From an uncultured Corynebacterium sp. (GTDB lineage Bacteria; Actinomycetota; Actinomycetes; Mycobacteriales; Mycobacteriaceae), in the NCBI RefSeq assembly GCF_946998835.1, contig NZ_CAMQAZ010000012.1, positions 1-64,000 of the forward strand: a stretch of 64,000 bases of DNA, read 5' to 3'. Under the pieces are notes generated by a model. That model saw only the letters and a program-made list of their open reading frames with translations, was not told the DNA's origin and did not search any database. Each line of letters begins with the position of its first letter. Position 1 is the stretch's first letter. Positions 8,287 to 16,113 of this stretch are shown piece by piece. The position numbers and the translations under genes are program-made.

Positions 8287-9162
8287 GTGGCTGAAGAAGG
8301 GTTGTTTGAGGCCGATCGAGTTGAACTCGGTCTCACCGGTCGTCCGGTGCGCGAGCTGCCGGAACCCGCACCCCTGACCAGTCACGGCCCCGCGGTCATC
8401 CTGGCAATGTGTAACCAGAAGGGCGGCGTGGGCAAGACCACCTCGACCATTAACCTGGGTGCGGCACTGGCGGAGTTCGGACGTAAAGTCCTGCTCGTTG
8501 ACTTAGATCCACAAGGTGCACTATCTGCTGGTCTCGGTGTCCCGCACGAGGAATTGGACCTGACCGTCTACAACCTCATCGTCGACGACACCACCGATGT
8601 CCGCGATGCCATCCACCATACCAAGGTCTCCGGCCTGGACCTCGTCCCGGCCAACATCGATCTGTCGGCGGCAGAGATTCAGCTTGTCAACGAAGTCGGC
8701 CGCGAACAGGCCCTCGGCCGCGCGCTGCGCCCAGTGATGAATGACTACGACTTCATCATCATTGACTGCCAGCCGTCGCTGGGCCTGCTGACCGTCAATG
8801 CGCTGACCATCGCCGAGGGCGTCATCATCCCAATGGTGGCCGAATACTTCTCCCTGCGCGGTCTGGCGCTGCTTACCGACACGGTGGCCAAGGTTCGCGA
8901 CCGCCTGAACTTCAACCTGGAAGTCTCCGGCATCCTGGTCACCATGTTCGACCGCCGGACTCGCCACGCCAAGGAAGTCATGGAACGCCTCATCGAGGTC
9001 TTCGGTGACAAGGTCTTCGACACGGTCATCACCCGTACCGTCCGCTTTCCGGAAACCTCCGTCGCCGGTGAGCCCATCACCACCTGGGCGCCAAACACCC
9101 CAGCTGCGGCACAGTACCGCAACCTGGCCCGCGAGGTCATCGAGCGCAAAGGCCGCAAATAA
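8287..9162 (+). CDS. pldP: ParA-like ATPase (PldP type)
   Basis: A ParA/MinD-family P-loop ATPase of about 291 residues with the deviant Walker A QKGGVGKTTS, a Walker A' region DLDPQGALSAGLG, and DCQPSLGLLT as Walker B. The location between xerD and scpA is that of C. glutamicum PldP, a ParA-like protein that affects division-site placement and is distinct from the parAB-encoded ParA. GTG 8287 has a GGAAGAGGGA ribosome site about 6 bases upstream. A TTG at 8281 is in frame but would abut that site. It is followed 3 bases after its stop by scpA. Confidence 0.85.
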   Translation: MAEEGLFEADRVELGLTGRPVRELPEPAPLTSHGPAVILAMCNQKGGVGKTTSTINLGAALAEFGRKVLLVDLDPQGALSAGLGVPHEELDLTVYNLIVDDTTDVRDAIHHTKVSGLDLVPANIDLSAAEIQLVNEVGREQALGRALRPVMNDYDFIIIDCQPSLGLLTVNALTIAEGVIIPMVAEYFSLRGLALLTDTVAKVRDRLNFNLEVSGILVTMFDRRTRHAKEVMERLIEVFGDKVFDTVITRTVRFPETSVAGEPITTWAPNTPAAAQYRNLAREVIERKGRK

Positions 9163-9165
9163 TAG

Positions 9166-10008
9166 GTGACTTCCCCGGATAGTTACACTCCCGAACCGTC
9201 GTCAAGCGAGGGCGTGCAGGAAGAGATTACGGGCTTCCGCGTCGCGCTCGCGAACTTCAACGGGCCCTTCGACCTGCTGTTGCAGCTGATTAGCAGCAAA
9301 AAAATGGACGTCACCGAGGTCGCGCTGGCGGCGGTCACAGACGAGTTTATTTCGTACACGCGCAGCCTTGATGCGGTTAGCGACCTCGACGAGATTACTG
9401 AATTCCTCGTCGTGGCAGCGACGCTGCTCGACCTCAAAACCGCACGGCTTCTGCCGCGTGGCGACGTCGACAGCGAAGAAGACCTCGAACTGCTAGAAGC
9501 GCGCGACCTGCTGTTCGCCCGACTGCTGCAGTACCAGGCCTACGGCAAGGTGGCCGACCAATTCGAAGAGTGGCAAAAGACCGCGCCGCGGCGCTATCCG
9601 CGGGCCGTGGGGCCCGATAAGCAATTCGAGGAACTACTGCCGCCCGTGCGCCTGGGCATGACGCTCGGGGAGTTTGCCGAGTTTGCGGCCGTCGTGATGC
9701 GGCCGAAGCCACCAGAGGAAGTCGGTGTGGGGCACATCCACGGCGTGCCCGTGTCCGTGCCGGAACAGGCGGGCAAGATTCTGGACTCGCTGCGGTTGGC
9801 AGGTGAGGGGACCTGGCTGACCTTTACGCAGCTGACATCGGAGTGTCGCGTGTCGATGGAAGTCGTCGGGCGGTTCCTGGCGCTGCTGGAGCTCTACCGC
9901 GCCCAGGCGATCGGTGTGGAGCAGGAAGAGGCGCTGGAGGAAATCCACGTGGCGTGGACCGGGCTGGACGTGGACCCGGCCGTCGTGGCGGCGGCGAACT
10001 GGGAGTAG
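9166..10008 (+). CDS. scpA: segregation and condensation protein A
   Basis: A 280-residue ScpA kleisin that bridges the SMC heads in the chromosome condensation complex with ScpB. The N-terminal FNGPFDLLLQLI (about 33-44) is the SMC-neck-binding helix signature. The C-terminal winged-helix region contains a VSMEVVGRFLALLELYR helix typical of the family. The GTG start lies 3 bases behind the pldP stop, implying cotranscription. ScpB follows after about 100 bp. Confidence 0.93.
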   Translation: MTSPDSYTPEPSSSEGVQEEITGFRVALANFNGPFDLLLQLISSKKMDVTEVALAAVTDEFISYTRSLDAVSDLDEITEFLVVAATLLDLKTARLLPRGDVDSEEDLELLEARDLLFARLLQYQAYGKVADQFEEWQKTAPRRYPRAVGPDKQFEELLPPVRLGMTLGEFAEFAAVVMRPKPPEEVGVGHIHGVPVSVPEQAGKILDSLRLAGEGTWLTFTQLTSECRVSMEVVGRFLALLELYRAQAIGVEQEEALEEIHVAWTGLDVDPAVVAAANWE

Positions 10009-10054
10009 ATGGCTGGTGGTCTGTGCTGGCTGTTGGGCTCGGGCGGGCGTGCCA

Positions 10055-10081
10055 ATTAGCGCCCGGTCGATTAGCGCCCGG
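10055..10081. repeat. 15-bp-period tandem duplication between scpA and scpB
   Basis: ATTAGCGCCCGG occurs at 10055-10066 and again at 10070-10081, about 45 bp after the scpA stop. Confidence 0.7.
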
Positions 10082-10108
10082 CGCGGGAGGTTGCGTAATC
10101 TGACGCGC

Positions 10109-10723
10109 ATGAGCGAAACCAGTTCCGCACCATCCGAGCACGCTACGGAGTCCGCGCCTGCTTCTTCGGCGCAGTTGCCGCCCATTGACCCGTTGCGAGC
10201 GGGCGTGGAGTCAATCCTGCTCGTGGTCGATACGCCGGTGGCGGCAGAGGATATGGCGCGTGCGCTGGATGTTTCCGCAAGTGATGTCCGTGACGTGCTT
10301 CGCGAGATTGAGTACGAATACCGTGCACGTCGCAGCGGCATTGAGCTGCGGGAGACGGATGAGGGCTGGCGCTTCTACACGGCTCCCGCGCACGCTAGCG
10401 CGGTGGAGCGATTTTTGCTGGATGGCTCGCAGTCGAAGCTCTCACGTGCAGCTATGGAGACACTGGCAGTGGTGGCTTACCGACAGCCGGCCACGCGTGC
10501 CCAGGTCTCCGGTGTGCGCGGTGTCAATGTCGATGGTGTGATGCGCACGCTGGTCGCGCGCGGGCTGATTGCCGAGTCGGGAGAGGACCCGGCAACCGGT
10601 GCGCATTTGTACGTTACGACGACGCTGTTCCTGGAGCTTTTGGGGATAGATTCGCTGGACCAGCTGCCTGACTTGGCTCCGCTGCTGCCTGAGGTCGACT
10701 TGATCGACGAGCCGCTGGACTAG
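10109..10723 (+). CDS. scpB: segregation and condensation protein B
   Basis: A 204-residue ScpB, the winged-helix dimer that binds ScpA in the SMC complex. The family core VESILLVVDTPVAAEDMARA begins near residue 32. It continues through the YRARRSGIELRE and GWRFYT strands and the second winged helix with VAYRQPATRAQVSGVRGVNV. ATG 10109 (MSETSS) is chosen. The same frame is open to 9914, but that part is scpA sequence in another frame. The N-terminal 30 residues are Ala/Ser/Pro-rich and variable. Confidence 0.93.
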   Translation: MSETSSAPSEHATESAPASSAQLPPIDPLRAGVESILLVVDTPVAAEDMARALDVSASDVRDVLREIEYEYRARRSGIELRETDEGWRFYTAPAHASAVERFLLDGSQSKLSRAAMETLAVVAYRQPATRAQVSGVRGVNVDGVMRTLVARGLIAESGEDPATGAHLYVTTTLFLELLGIDSLDQLPDLAPLLPEVDLIDEPLD

Positions 10724-11150
10724 GTGGGGCCTTAGCGGGGGGGGATAGGCGTGGCGTGGCGGGCGTGGTGGGGTATAGCGGGCCTTACTCCGGTATTGTG
10801 GATTCACTTCACGGTTATTGATTCACTTCACGACATGGGTGTCACTTCATGCCACCTCCACAGCTGGCACGAGGTGCCATAGGTGTCGTGAAGTCGCGTT
10901 TAGGGGCTGCTCACTGCCGCTCGCTGCGCACTGCGGGTCTTTGCACCCCTGCTGCGCTCACCGCACGCCCTGTGGATAACTCCCGAAAACTGCAAACTAT
11001 CCACAGCCAGCGCCAAATCGACGCCTCCTGAGCCTCCGTGTGAGCCCAAAAATGAGAACGTAGCTCTCACAAACACTCACGCAACCGCAGCGCAAACAAC
11101 GCCGCACACCCACCAACCAGCAATTTCATGGACCTCAGGAGCGCAATCCG
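10724..11150. other. 427-bp intergenic region with repeats
   Basis: No credible gene. It holds an 8-G run near 10737, a 13-bp direct repeat (GATTCACTTCACG at 10801-10813 and 10820-10832), the first copy of a 70-bp hairpin repeat, and a ribosome site AGGAG (11137-11141) for the next gene. Confidence 0.7.
10825..10894. repeat. 70-bp hairpin repeat, copy A
   Basis: Imperfect inverted repeat with 29-base arms (10825-10853 and 10866-10894) around ACCTCCACAGCT. The outermost 11 bases of the arms are perfectly complementary (ACTTCACGACA against TGTCGTGAAGT). A second copy in the same orientation lies at 12399-12468, with most positions identical. Confidence 0.85.
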
Positions 11151-12284
11151 ATGCCGCAGTGGATCTACGACGCCGACGACATCATCCGAACCGGCCAGCA
11201 GCGCGAGTGTGCCCGCCCCAGCACATTCGCAATTTCCCGAATCGGCCAGCACTCCGACCGAGATCTCCACCAGCGGGTCAAACCCGGCAGCCTCTTGCGG
11301 CTCGCACACGGCGCGTACGTGCCAGTCGACAGGTGGCTCAGCCTAAACAGCACCGAACGTTACGTCCTGGAAATCAAAGCGCTCATCCATCGCGGCACCG
11401 CCACCGTAATCACCCGTGATGCCGCCGCCGCTCTCCACGGTTTACCTCTACTCACCAATGGCACTCCCATCGCAATAGCCAACTCCGGTCGCACGCGCGG
11501 GCAATCGCGAAGCACACCGAATGGCCCGTACCAGCCGCACAAACGCCTCCTCCGCGTCTCCGGCCGGATTCTCCCCGAGGACATTGTCGAAGTCGATGGC
11601 CGCCTTATCACCGATATCCCAAAGTCTGTCATCGACGTCTGCCGTTCCCGCACCCCGCACAATGCACTAGTGCTTGCCGACGCCGCCCTCCTGCGCCACA
11701 CCGATACCGAGGAACTGTTGGCCACGTTGAACGCGTATCCCCGTTCTCCGGGAAATGCCCAGGCCAGAAGGTTGTTGAGGCAAGCGACAGCGTTGTCGGA
11801 GAGTATTGGTGAATCGCTTACTAAAGGGGCAATCGTTCAGGCGGGCATAGCCGCCGTCGATGATTCTCGGGCCCCGTTGCTTCAGCAGGTGTCCTTTCGG
11901 GATGAGCGTGGCTTCATCGCGCGTGTGGACTTCTACCTCCCCGAACTTGGTCTGGTCGTCGAGTTTGATGGCCGTATGAAATACACCGACGGCGGGGTTG
12001 CGGACACGCAGGTGGCAATCGCAAAGGAGCTGGAGCGCGAAAAGCGCCTGAAGAATCTCGGGCTGAATGTCATCCGAATCGTTTGGTCACAGCTTTTCGA
12101 CGGCTCCGCCGTAGCCACTTTGCGGCAAGTGGCCGCGGAAATCCGGCGTCATCTAGCAAATGGAGGCAGTTGCTATCGAGGTAACTACGCCTTCGCTCGG
12201 CCGCCCATCACGATTACAGGAAAGGCGGCCGAGCTGGCTATGCGTCGCCGGCGAGTGTGGAGCCAAGCGGGGCGGCTGTACTAG
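11151..12284 (+). CDS. AbiEi-like antitoxin domain fused to a DUF559/VSR-like nuclease fold
   Basis: A 377-residue protein of a type common in actinobacterial genomes. The N-terminal part (about 35-110) has the winged-helix/AbiEi pattern: LHQRVKPGSLLRLAHGAYVP, then a helix with ITRDAAAALHGLP. The C-terminal part (about 250-335) has a PD-(D/E)XK-like core: ARVDFYLPELGLVVEFDG (D then E-x-D) and a late NVIRIVW strand, as in DUF559/Vsr-like nucleases. No AbiEii nucleotidyltransferase toxin lies next to it, so classic type IV toxin-antitoxin function is unproven. The gene stands alone between two copies of a hairpin repeat. The ATG at 11151 has AGGAG 9 bases upstream. Confidence 0.7.
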   Translation: MPQWIYDADDIIRTGQQRECARPSTFAISRIGQHSDRDLHQRVKPGSLLRLAHGAYVPVDRWLSLNSTERYVLEIKALIHRGTATVITRDAAAALHGLPLLTNGTPIAIANSGRTRGQSRSTPNGPYQPHKRLLRVSGRILPEDIVEVDGRLITDIPKSVIDVCRSRTPHNALVLADAALLRHTDTEELLATLNAYPRSPGNAQARRLLRQATALSESIGESLTKGAIVQAGIAAVDDSRAPLLQQVSFRDERGFIARVDFYLPELGLVVEFDGRMKYTDGGVADTQVAIAKELEREKRLKNLGLNVIRIVWSQLFDGSAVATLRQVAAEIRRHLANGGSCYRGNYAFARPPITITGKAAELAMRRRRVWSQAGRLY

Positions 12285-12398
12285 CTCCTGTCCCGCTTGC
12301 CGCTGGCGCTGACGCTGACGCTGCCGCTGCCGGCCCCTCCCGCTTCCTGCTTCCGCTCTCGCTCCCCGCGCCCGCTGTCATCCGCAGGCCAATTCTCC

Positions 12399-12468
12399 AC
12401 TTCACGACACCCATGTCACCTCATGCCACCTCCACAGCTGCCACGAGGTGACGTAGCTGTCGTAAAGT
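12399..12468. repeat. 70-bp hairpin repeat, copy B
   Basis: Same element as at 10825-10894, same orientation. Arms are 12399-12427 and 12440-12468; the 12-base centre is identical in both copies. Differences between copies are scattered in the stems. Confidence 0.85.
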
Positions 12469-12475
12469 CGCCGAA

Positions 12476-12542
12476 GCTCGCTGAGGGGCGCCGAGGCTCG
12501 CCGGGCTCGCTGAGGGGCGCCGAGGCTCGCCGGGCTCGCTGG
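12476..12542. repeat. 29-bp perfect tandem duplication
   Basis: Unit 12476-12504 is repeated exactly at 12505-12533 and begins a third time (GCTCGCTGG, 12534-12542). It is GC-rich and noncoding. Confidence 0.85.
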
Positions 12543-12594
12543 AAGCCCCTAGGAAGTCCTAGCCAAGCACCGACTCAGTCCCAAACACCAACCC

Positions 12595-12631
12595 CGAACG
12601 GTGTTCAAGTCTGGCGCTGTACAGGTACTAT
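12595..12631 (+). promoter_or_regulatory. bioA promoter with BioQ-like operator
   Basis: The 13-bp palindrome CGAAC-GGT-GTTCA (12595-12607) fits the TGAAC-N3-GTTAC type site known for the TetR-family biotin regulator BioQ of C. glutamicum. It overlaps a -35-like TTCAAG (12604-12609). TACTAT (12626-12631) follows at 16 bases. The bioA ATG lies 11 bases downstream of the -10 box. Binding by BioQ is an inference. Confidence 0.55.
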
Positions 12632-12642
12632 GCTTGAGTATC

Positions 12643-14025
12643 ATGACAGCCTCGGAAACCACCCCGCCGCAAACCCAGCAGCACGCCCAGCCACCTTCAC
12701 AAGCGGCAACCCAGTCGCCCACACAGCCGCCTGCACCAGCATCTGCCGCCGACCTCGCAGGCTTCGACGCCGACCACATCTGGCACCCATACGGCCCCAT
12801 CCCGTCACCGGTCGCGCCCAAACTGGTCGAATCCGCAGAGGGCGTCTACCTCCACCTGGCTGACGGCCGCACCCTCATCGACGGCATGAGCAGCTGGTGG
12901 GCCGCCTGCCACGGCCACTCGCACCCGAAGCTGGTCGCAGCTGCGAAGAAGCAGGCCACCACGATGTCGCACGTCATGTTCGGCGGCCTCACACACCGCC
13001 CGGCCATTGAACTGACGGAGAAGCTCTTGAAGCTCGCGGGCCCCGGCTTCGATGCCATCTTCTACTCGGACTCGGGCTCGGTCTCCGTGGAGGTCGCCAT
13101 CAAAATGGCGTTGCAGTATCAGCAGGCCAAAGGCCATCCCGAGCGCACCCGCCTGGCCACCTGGCGCGGTGGCTATCACGGCGACACCCGCGCGCCCATG
13201 ACCGTCTGCGACCCCGAGGGCGGCATGCATTCGCTGTGGACGGGGCAGTGGACTCCGCAGGTCTTTGCCGACAAACCACCCGTCCGCGGCGCAACCGAAG
13301 AGGAACGCGCACGCTATCTCGCGCACTTCGATTCGCTTATCGACGACTCCGTCGCCGGCATCATCATTGAACCGGTAGTCCAAGGCGCTGGTGGCATGCG
13401 GTTCCATGACCACGAGCTGCTTGTGGGACTCCGGAAGCTGTGTGACAAGCATGGGATTCTTCTCATCGCGGATGAGATTGCCACCGGCTTCGGCCGTGCT
13501 GGGGACCTCTTCACGACGCAGGCGGCCGGGATTGTGCCGGACATTATGTGTGTCGGTAAGGCGCTGACCGGTGGCTTTATGAGCTTCGCAGCCACCCTCA
13601 CGACCGCCGACGTGGCCCGCACCATTTCCAGTGGCGCAGGCGGAGGCATCATGCACGGCCCCACCTTCATGGGCAACCCCTTGGCCTGTGCGGTGGCGTG
13701 TGCGCAGCTCGACCTGATTGCAGAAGAGCAGTGGCGTGAGGATGTCCCGCGCATCGAGTCCCGACTCCGCAACCAGCTCCAGCCCCTAGCCAGCAGCGAT
13801 GCCGTAGCCGATGTTCGTGTTCTCGGCGCTATCGGTGTCGTGGAGATGCAGCGCCCGGTGGACATGGGGCTGGCCACCACAGCGGCTGTTGATGCCGGGG
13901 TGTGGCTGCGGCCATTCGGCAAGTTGGTCTACACGATGCCTCCGTACATCAGCACCGATTACGAGGTCGACCGCATCTGCGAGGCCATCGCTGCCGTCGT
14001 TGCGGCGGAGGAAAAACGTAGGTAA
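12643..14025 (+). CDS. bioA: adenosylmethionine-8-amino-7-oxononanoate aminotransferase
   Basis: A 460-residue class III PLP aminotransferase that converts KAPA to DAPA in biotin synthesis, using SAM as amino donor. The BioA signature DADHIWHPYGP opens the conserved part (about 46-56). DEIATGFGR precedes the PLP lysine K306 in CVGKALTGGFM. The N-terminal 40 residues are a Gln/Pro/Thr-rich extension unlike most BioA. ATG 12643 is chosen because the promoter lies just upstream; a longer frame from 12601 would overlap the promoter. bioD follows about 100 bp downstream, and bioB is not in this window. Confidence 0.95.
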   Translation: MTASETTPPQTQQHAQPPSQAATQSPTQPPAPASAADLAGFDADHIWHPYGPIPSPVAPKLVESAEGVYLHLADGRTLIDGMSSWWAACHGHSHPKLVAAAKKQATTMSHVMFGGLTHRPAIELTEKLLKLAGPGFDAIFYSDSGSVSVEVAIKMALQYQQAKGHPERTRLATWRGGYHGDTRAPMTVCDPEGGMHSLWTGQWTPQVFADKPPVRGATEEERARYLAHFDSLIDDSVAGIIIEPVVQGAGGMRFHDHELLVGLRKLCDKHGILLIADEIATGFGRAGDLFTTQAAGIVPDIMCVGKALTGGFMSFAATLTTADVARTISSGAGGGIMHGPTFMGNPLACAVACAQLDLIAEEQWREDVPRIESRLRNQLQPLASSDAVADVRVLGAIGVVEMQRPVDMGLATTAAVDAGVWLRPFGKLVYTMPPYISTDYEVDRICEAIAAVVAAEEKRR

Positions 14026-14059
14026 CGCTGCGGAGCAGAGCAACGCTGCGGAGCAGAGC
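14024..14059. repeat. 18-bp tandem duplication at the bioA stop
   Basis: AACGCTGCGGAGCAGAGC is present twice in direct succession (14024-14041, 14042-14059). The first copy begins inside the bioA TAA codon. Confidence 0.9.
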
Positions 14060-14124
14060 AACACAACAAGCACACCACCACAGCCCACACACCACCACAA
14101 CGACCAAAAGGAGCACCAACCACC

Positions 14125-14814
14125 ATGAGCATCGTCCTTGTCACCGGCACCGGCACCGATATTGGAAAGACCATCGGCACAGCAGCCCTGGCGGCGGCAC
14201 TTCGCGAGGCGGGTAAGGAGGTGCACGTCGTCAAGCCGATTCAGACCGGTTTTCCGGGACCAAACGGCGGCGATCTGGACACTGTCGCCGAACTGACGGG
14301 GATTGACAACCTGCATGGTTTCGAGCGATACCCCGAGCCGATGGCACCGGTGGCGGCGGCGCAGCGTGCGGGTATGCGCCTGCCGGAGGCCACGGAGATA
14401 GCGGAGAAGATCAAGCTTATTGACGGGCCGAACCGCGTTGTCCTCGTGGAGGGCGCGGGCGGGCTGCTAGTGAGGCTCGGCGAGGACTGGGCGCTGCCGG
14501 AGCTGGCGGGATTGCTGCAGGGAAGTCAGATGGTGGTCGTGACGCGGTTGGATCTGGGGTGCCTGAACGAGGCGGAGCTCACTGTGGAGGTGGCGCGTGG
14601 CCGTGGGGTCAATGTCACGGCGTTGGTCGGTGGTTCGCTGCCGACAGAGAACGATCCAATTATCGAGACCAACCTGGAAGAATTGCCGCGCATCACCGGG
14701 GTGCCGCTGCTGGGTTCGGTGCAGGCGGGAGCGGGCAGGTTGGGTCGGCAGGAGTTTGTGGCGAAAGCTTCGCAGTGGCTGCCGGGCGTGCGTGAGTGGG
14801 CCGCCGGGCTTTAA
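14125..14814 (+). CDS. bioD: dethiobiotin synthetase
   Basis: A 229-residue dethiobiotin synthetase that closes the ureido ring of DAPA with CO2 and ATP. The P-loop GTGTDIGKT (about residues 7-15) is typical of BioD, followed by VVKPIQTGFP (K with the substrate-binding TG) and VEGAGGLLVRLGE with the conserved EGAGG. The ribosome site AAAGGAG is 10 bases before the ATG. It is probably cotranscribed with bioA. Confidence 0.95.
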   Translation: MSIVLVTGTGTDIGKTIGTAALAAALREAGKEVHVVKPIQTGFPGPNGGDLDTVAELTGIDNLHGFERYPEPMAPVAAAQRAGMRLPEATEIAEKIKLIDGPNRVVLVEGAGGLLVRLGEDWALPELAGLLQGSQMVVVTRLDLGCLNEAELTVEVARGRGVNVTALVGGSLPTENDPIIETNLEELPRITGVPLLGSVQAGAGRLGRQEFVAKASQWLPGVREWAAGL

Positions 14815-14857
14815 GGCAGCTCCGGCTTTAAGGCAGCTCCGGCTTTAAGGCAGCTCC
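14807..14857. repeat. 17-bp tandem triplication across the bioD stop
   Basis: GGCTTTAAGGCAGCTCC occurs three times without a mismatch (14807-14823, 14824-14840, 14841-14857). The bioD TAA is in the first unit. Confidence 0.92.
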
Positions 14858-15072
14858 GGCGGAGAGGCCGCGCGGGACGTCGTTAAGCTGGTGTTTTGCG
14901 AAAAACGTGCTAAGGTGGCTAGTCGACAAGGCGCGAGGCTTTCTCTGTAATTCTCTTTAGTAACCTGCTTCCACCGGCCGTTTTGGGCCCACGGGGGAGA
15001 GAACAGCGTCGCCTGGCGCTGAAGTTCTAGCAAACAGAACAATCTCCAACGCTTGAAAAGGATGTAGGTCAA

Positions 15073-16047
15073 GTGGCTAAACCCGCTCGCCGAGAAGGCA
15101 CACCGGCACACAAGAACCGTAAGAATCACTCCAACCGCGCACACGGCTCGACTAATGCCCAGCGCAATCGCAGCCGTCGTGACAGCGGTGCGAAGATGGA
15201 AACCTCCAACGTCCACGCGAAGGACATCTACGTATCCAATGCCCGCCCGGCGCGCCACCAGCACGTCGACACAGACCGCCGCGGTGCGGGCAAGCGTGCT
15301 CACAGCCAGGCAGGCGAGGGCGTGCGACTGCAGAAGGTGCTGGCACAGGCAGGCGTGGCGTCGCGTCGTATGGCAGAAAAGCTTATCGACGAAGGCCGCG
15401 TCGAGGTCGACGGCAAAATCGTGACGCGACAGGGCGTGCGGGTGGACCCGAACACGTCTGTGATTCGCGTCGATGGTTCCCGCGTCATCGTCAATGAGGA
15501 CATGCAGTACTTCGTCCTGAACAAGCCGCGTGGTGTGCAGTCGACCATGCATGATGACATGGGCCGCCCGTGTGTGGGCGACATCATCGGTGAGAAAATC
15601 AGCGCTGGTCAGCGTCTCTTCCACGTTGGTCGTCTGGATGCGGCCACCGAGGGGCTGCTGCTGCTGACCAACGACGGTGAGCTGGCCAACCGACTGATGC
15701 ACCCGAGCTACGAGGTCACCAAGACCTACATGGCCACCGTCGTCGGCGAGGTCGACGCCAAGGTCATGCGCGAGCTGGAAAAGGGCATTGAGCTCGATGA
15801 CGGCATCGCCAAGGCGGACATGGCGCAGGTCATTGATGTCTGGCAGGGCCGCTCTATCGTCCGTATTGAGCTGCACGAGGGCCGCAAGCACATCGTGCGC
15901 CGAATGCTCAAGACCGCCGGCTTCCCCGTCGAGCGCCTGGTGCGCACTAAGATTCACACTGTCCAACTGGGCGAGCAGACCCCGGGAGCGCTGCGCGCAC
16001 TCAACCGCGCTGAGCTGACCTCCCTCTACAACGCGGTGGGGCTGTAA
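15073..16047 (+). CDS. rluB: ribosomal large subunit pseudouridine synthase (RluB type)
   Basis: A 324-residue RsuA/RluB-family pseudouridine synthase that modifies rRNA. A 75-residue very basic Arg/Ser/Asn extension precedes the S4 RNA-binding domain (VRLQKVLAQAGVASRRMAEK). The catalytic core has the family motif GRLDAATEGLLLLTNDG with the catalytic Asp, then the HEGRKHIVRRM motif. The GTG start lies behind a GGATGTAGG stretch. A 258-bp region separates it from bioD and contains an imperfect hairpin near 15004-15045. The cmk-der gene follows directly and is probably cotranscribed. Confidence 0.9.
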   Translation: MAKPARREGTPAHKNRKNHSNRAHGSTNAQRNRSRRDSGAKMETSNVHAKDIYVSNARPARHQHVDTDRRGAGKRAHSQAGEGVRLQKVLAQAGVASRRMAEKLIDEGRVEVDGKIVTRQGVRVDPNTSVIRVDGSRVIVNEDMQYFVLNKPRGVQSTMHDDMGRPCVGDIIGEKISAGQRLFHVGRLDAATEGLLLLTNDGELANRLMHPSYEVTKTYMATVVGEVDAKVMRELEKGIELDDGIAKADMAQVIDVWQGRSIVRIELHEGRKHIVRRMLKTAGFPVERLVRTKIHTVQLGEQTPGALRALNRAELTSLYNAVGL

Positions 16048-16113
16048 ATGGCACTAGTGAAAAAGAACGAAGAAAACCGCGCAGCCGAACAACACGGAGC
16101 TGAAGGAGCCCAC

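Larger units (their letters stand above)
12285..12642. other. 358-bp intergenic region before bioA
   Basis: No gene. It contains a GACGCT/GCCGCT-type low-complexity stretch (about 12301-12330), hairpin repeat copy B, a 29-bp tandem duplication, and the bioA promoter and operator. Confidence 0.7.

Noticed and set aside
14845..15966. 373-codon open frame on the minus strand over rluB
   Set aside because: Antisense shadow; RluB S4 and catalytic motifs are on the plus strand.
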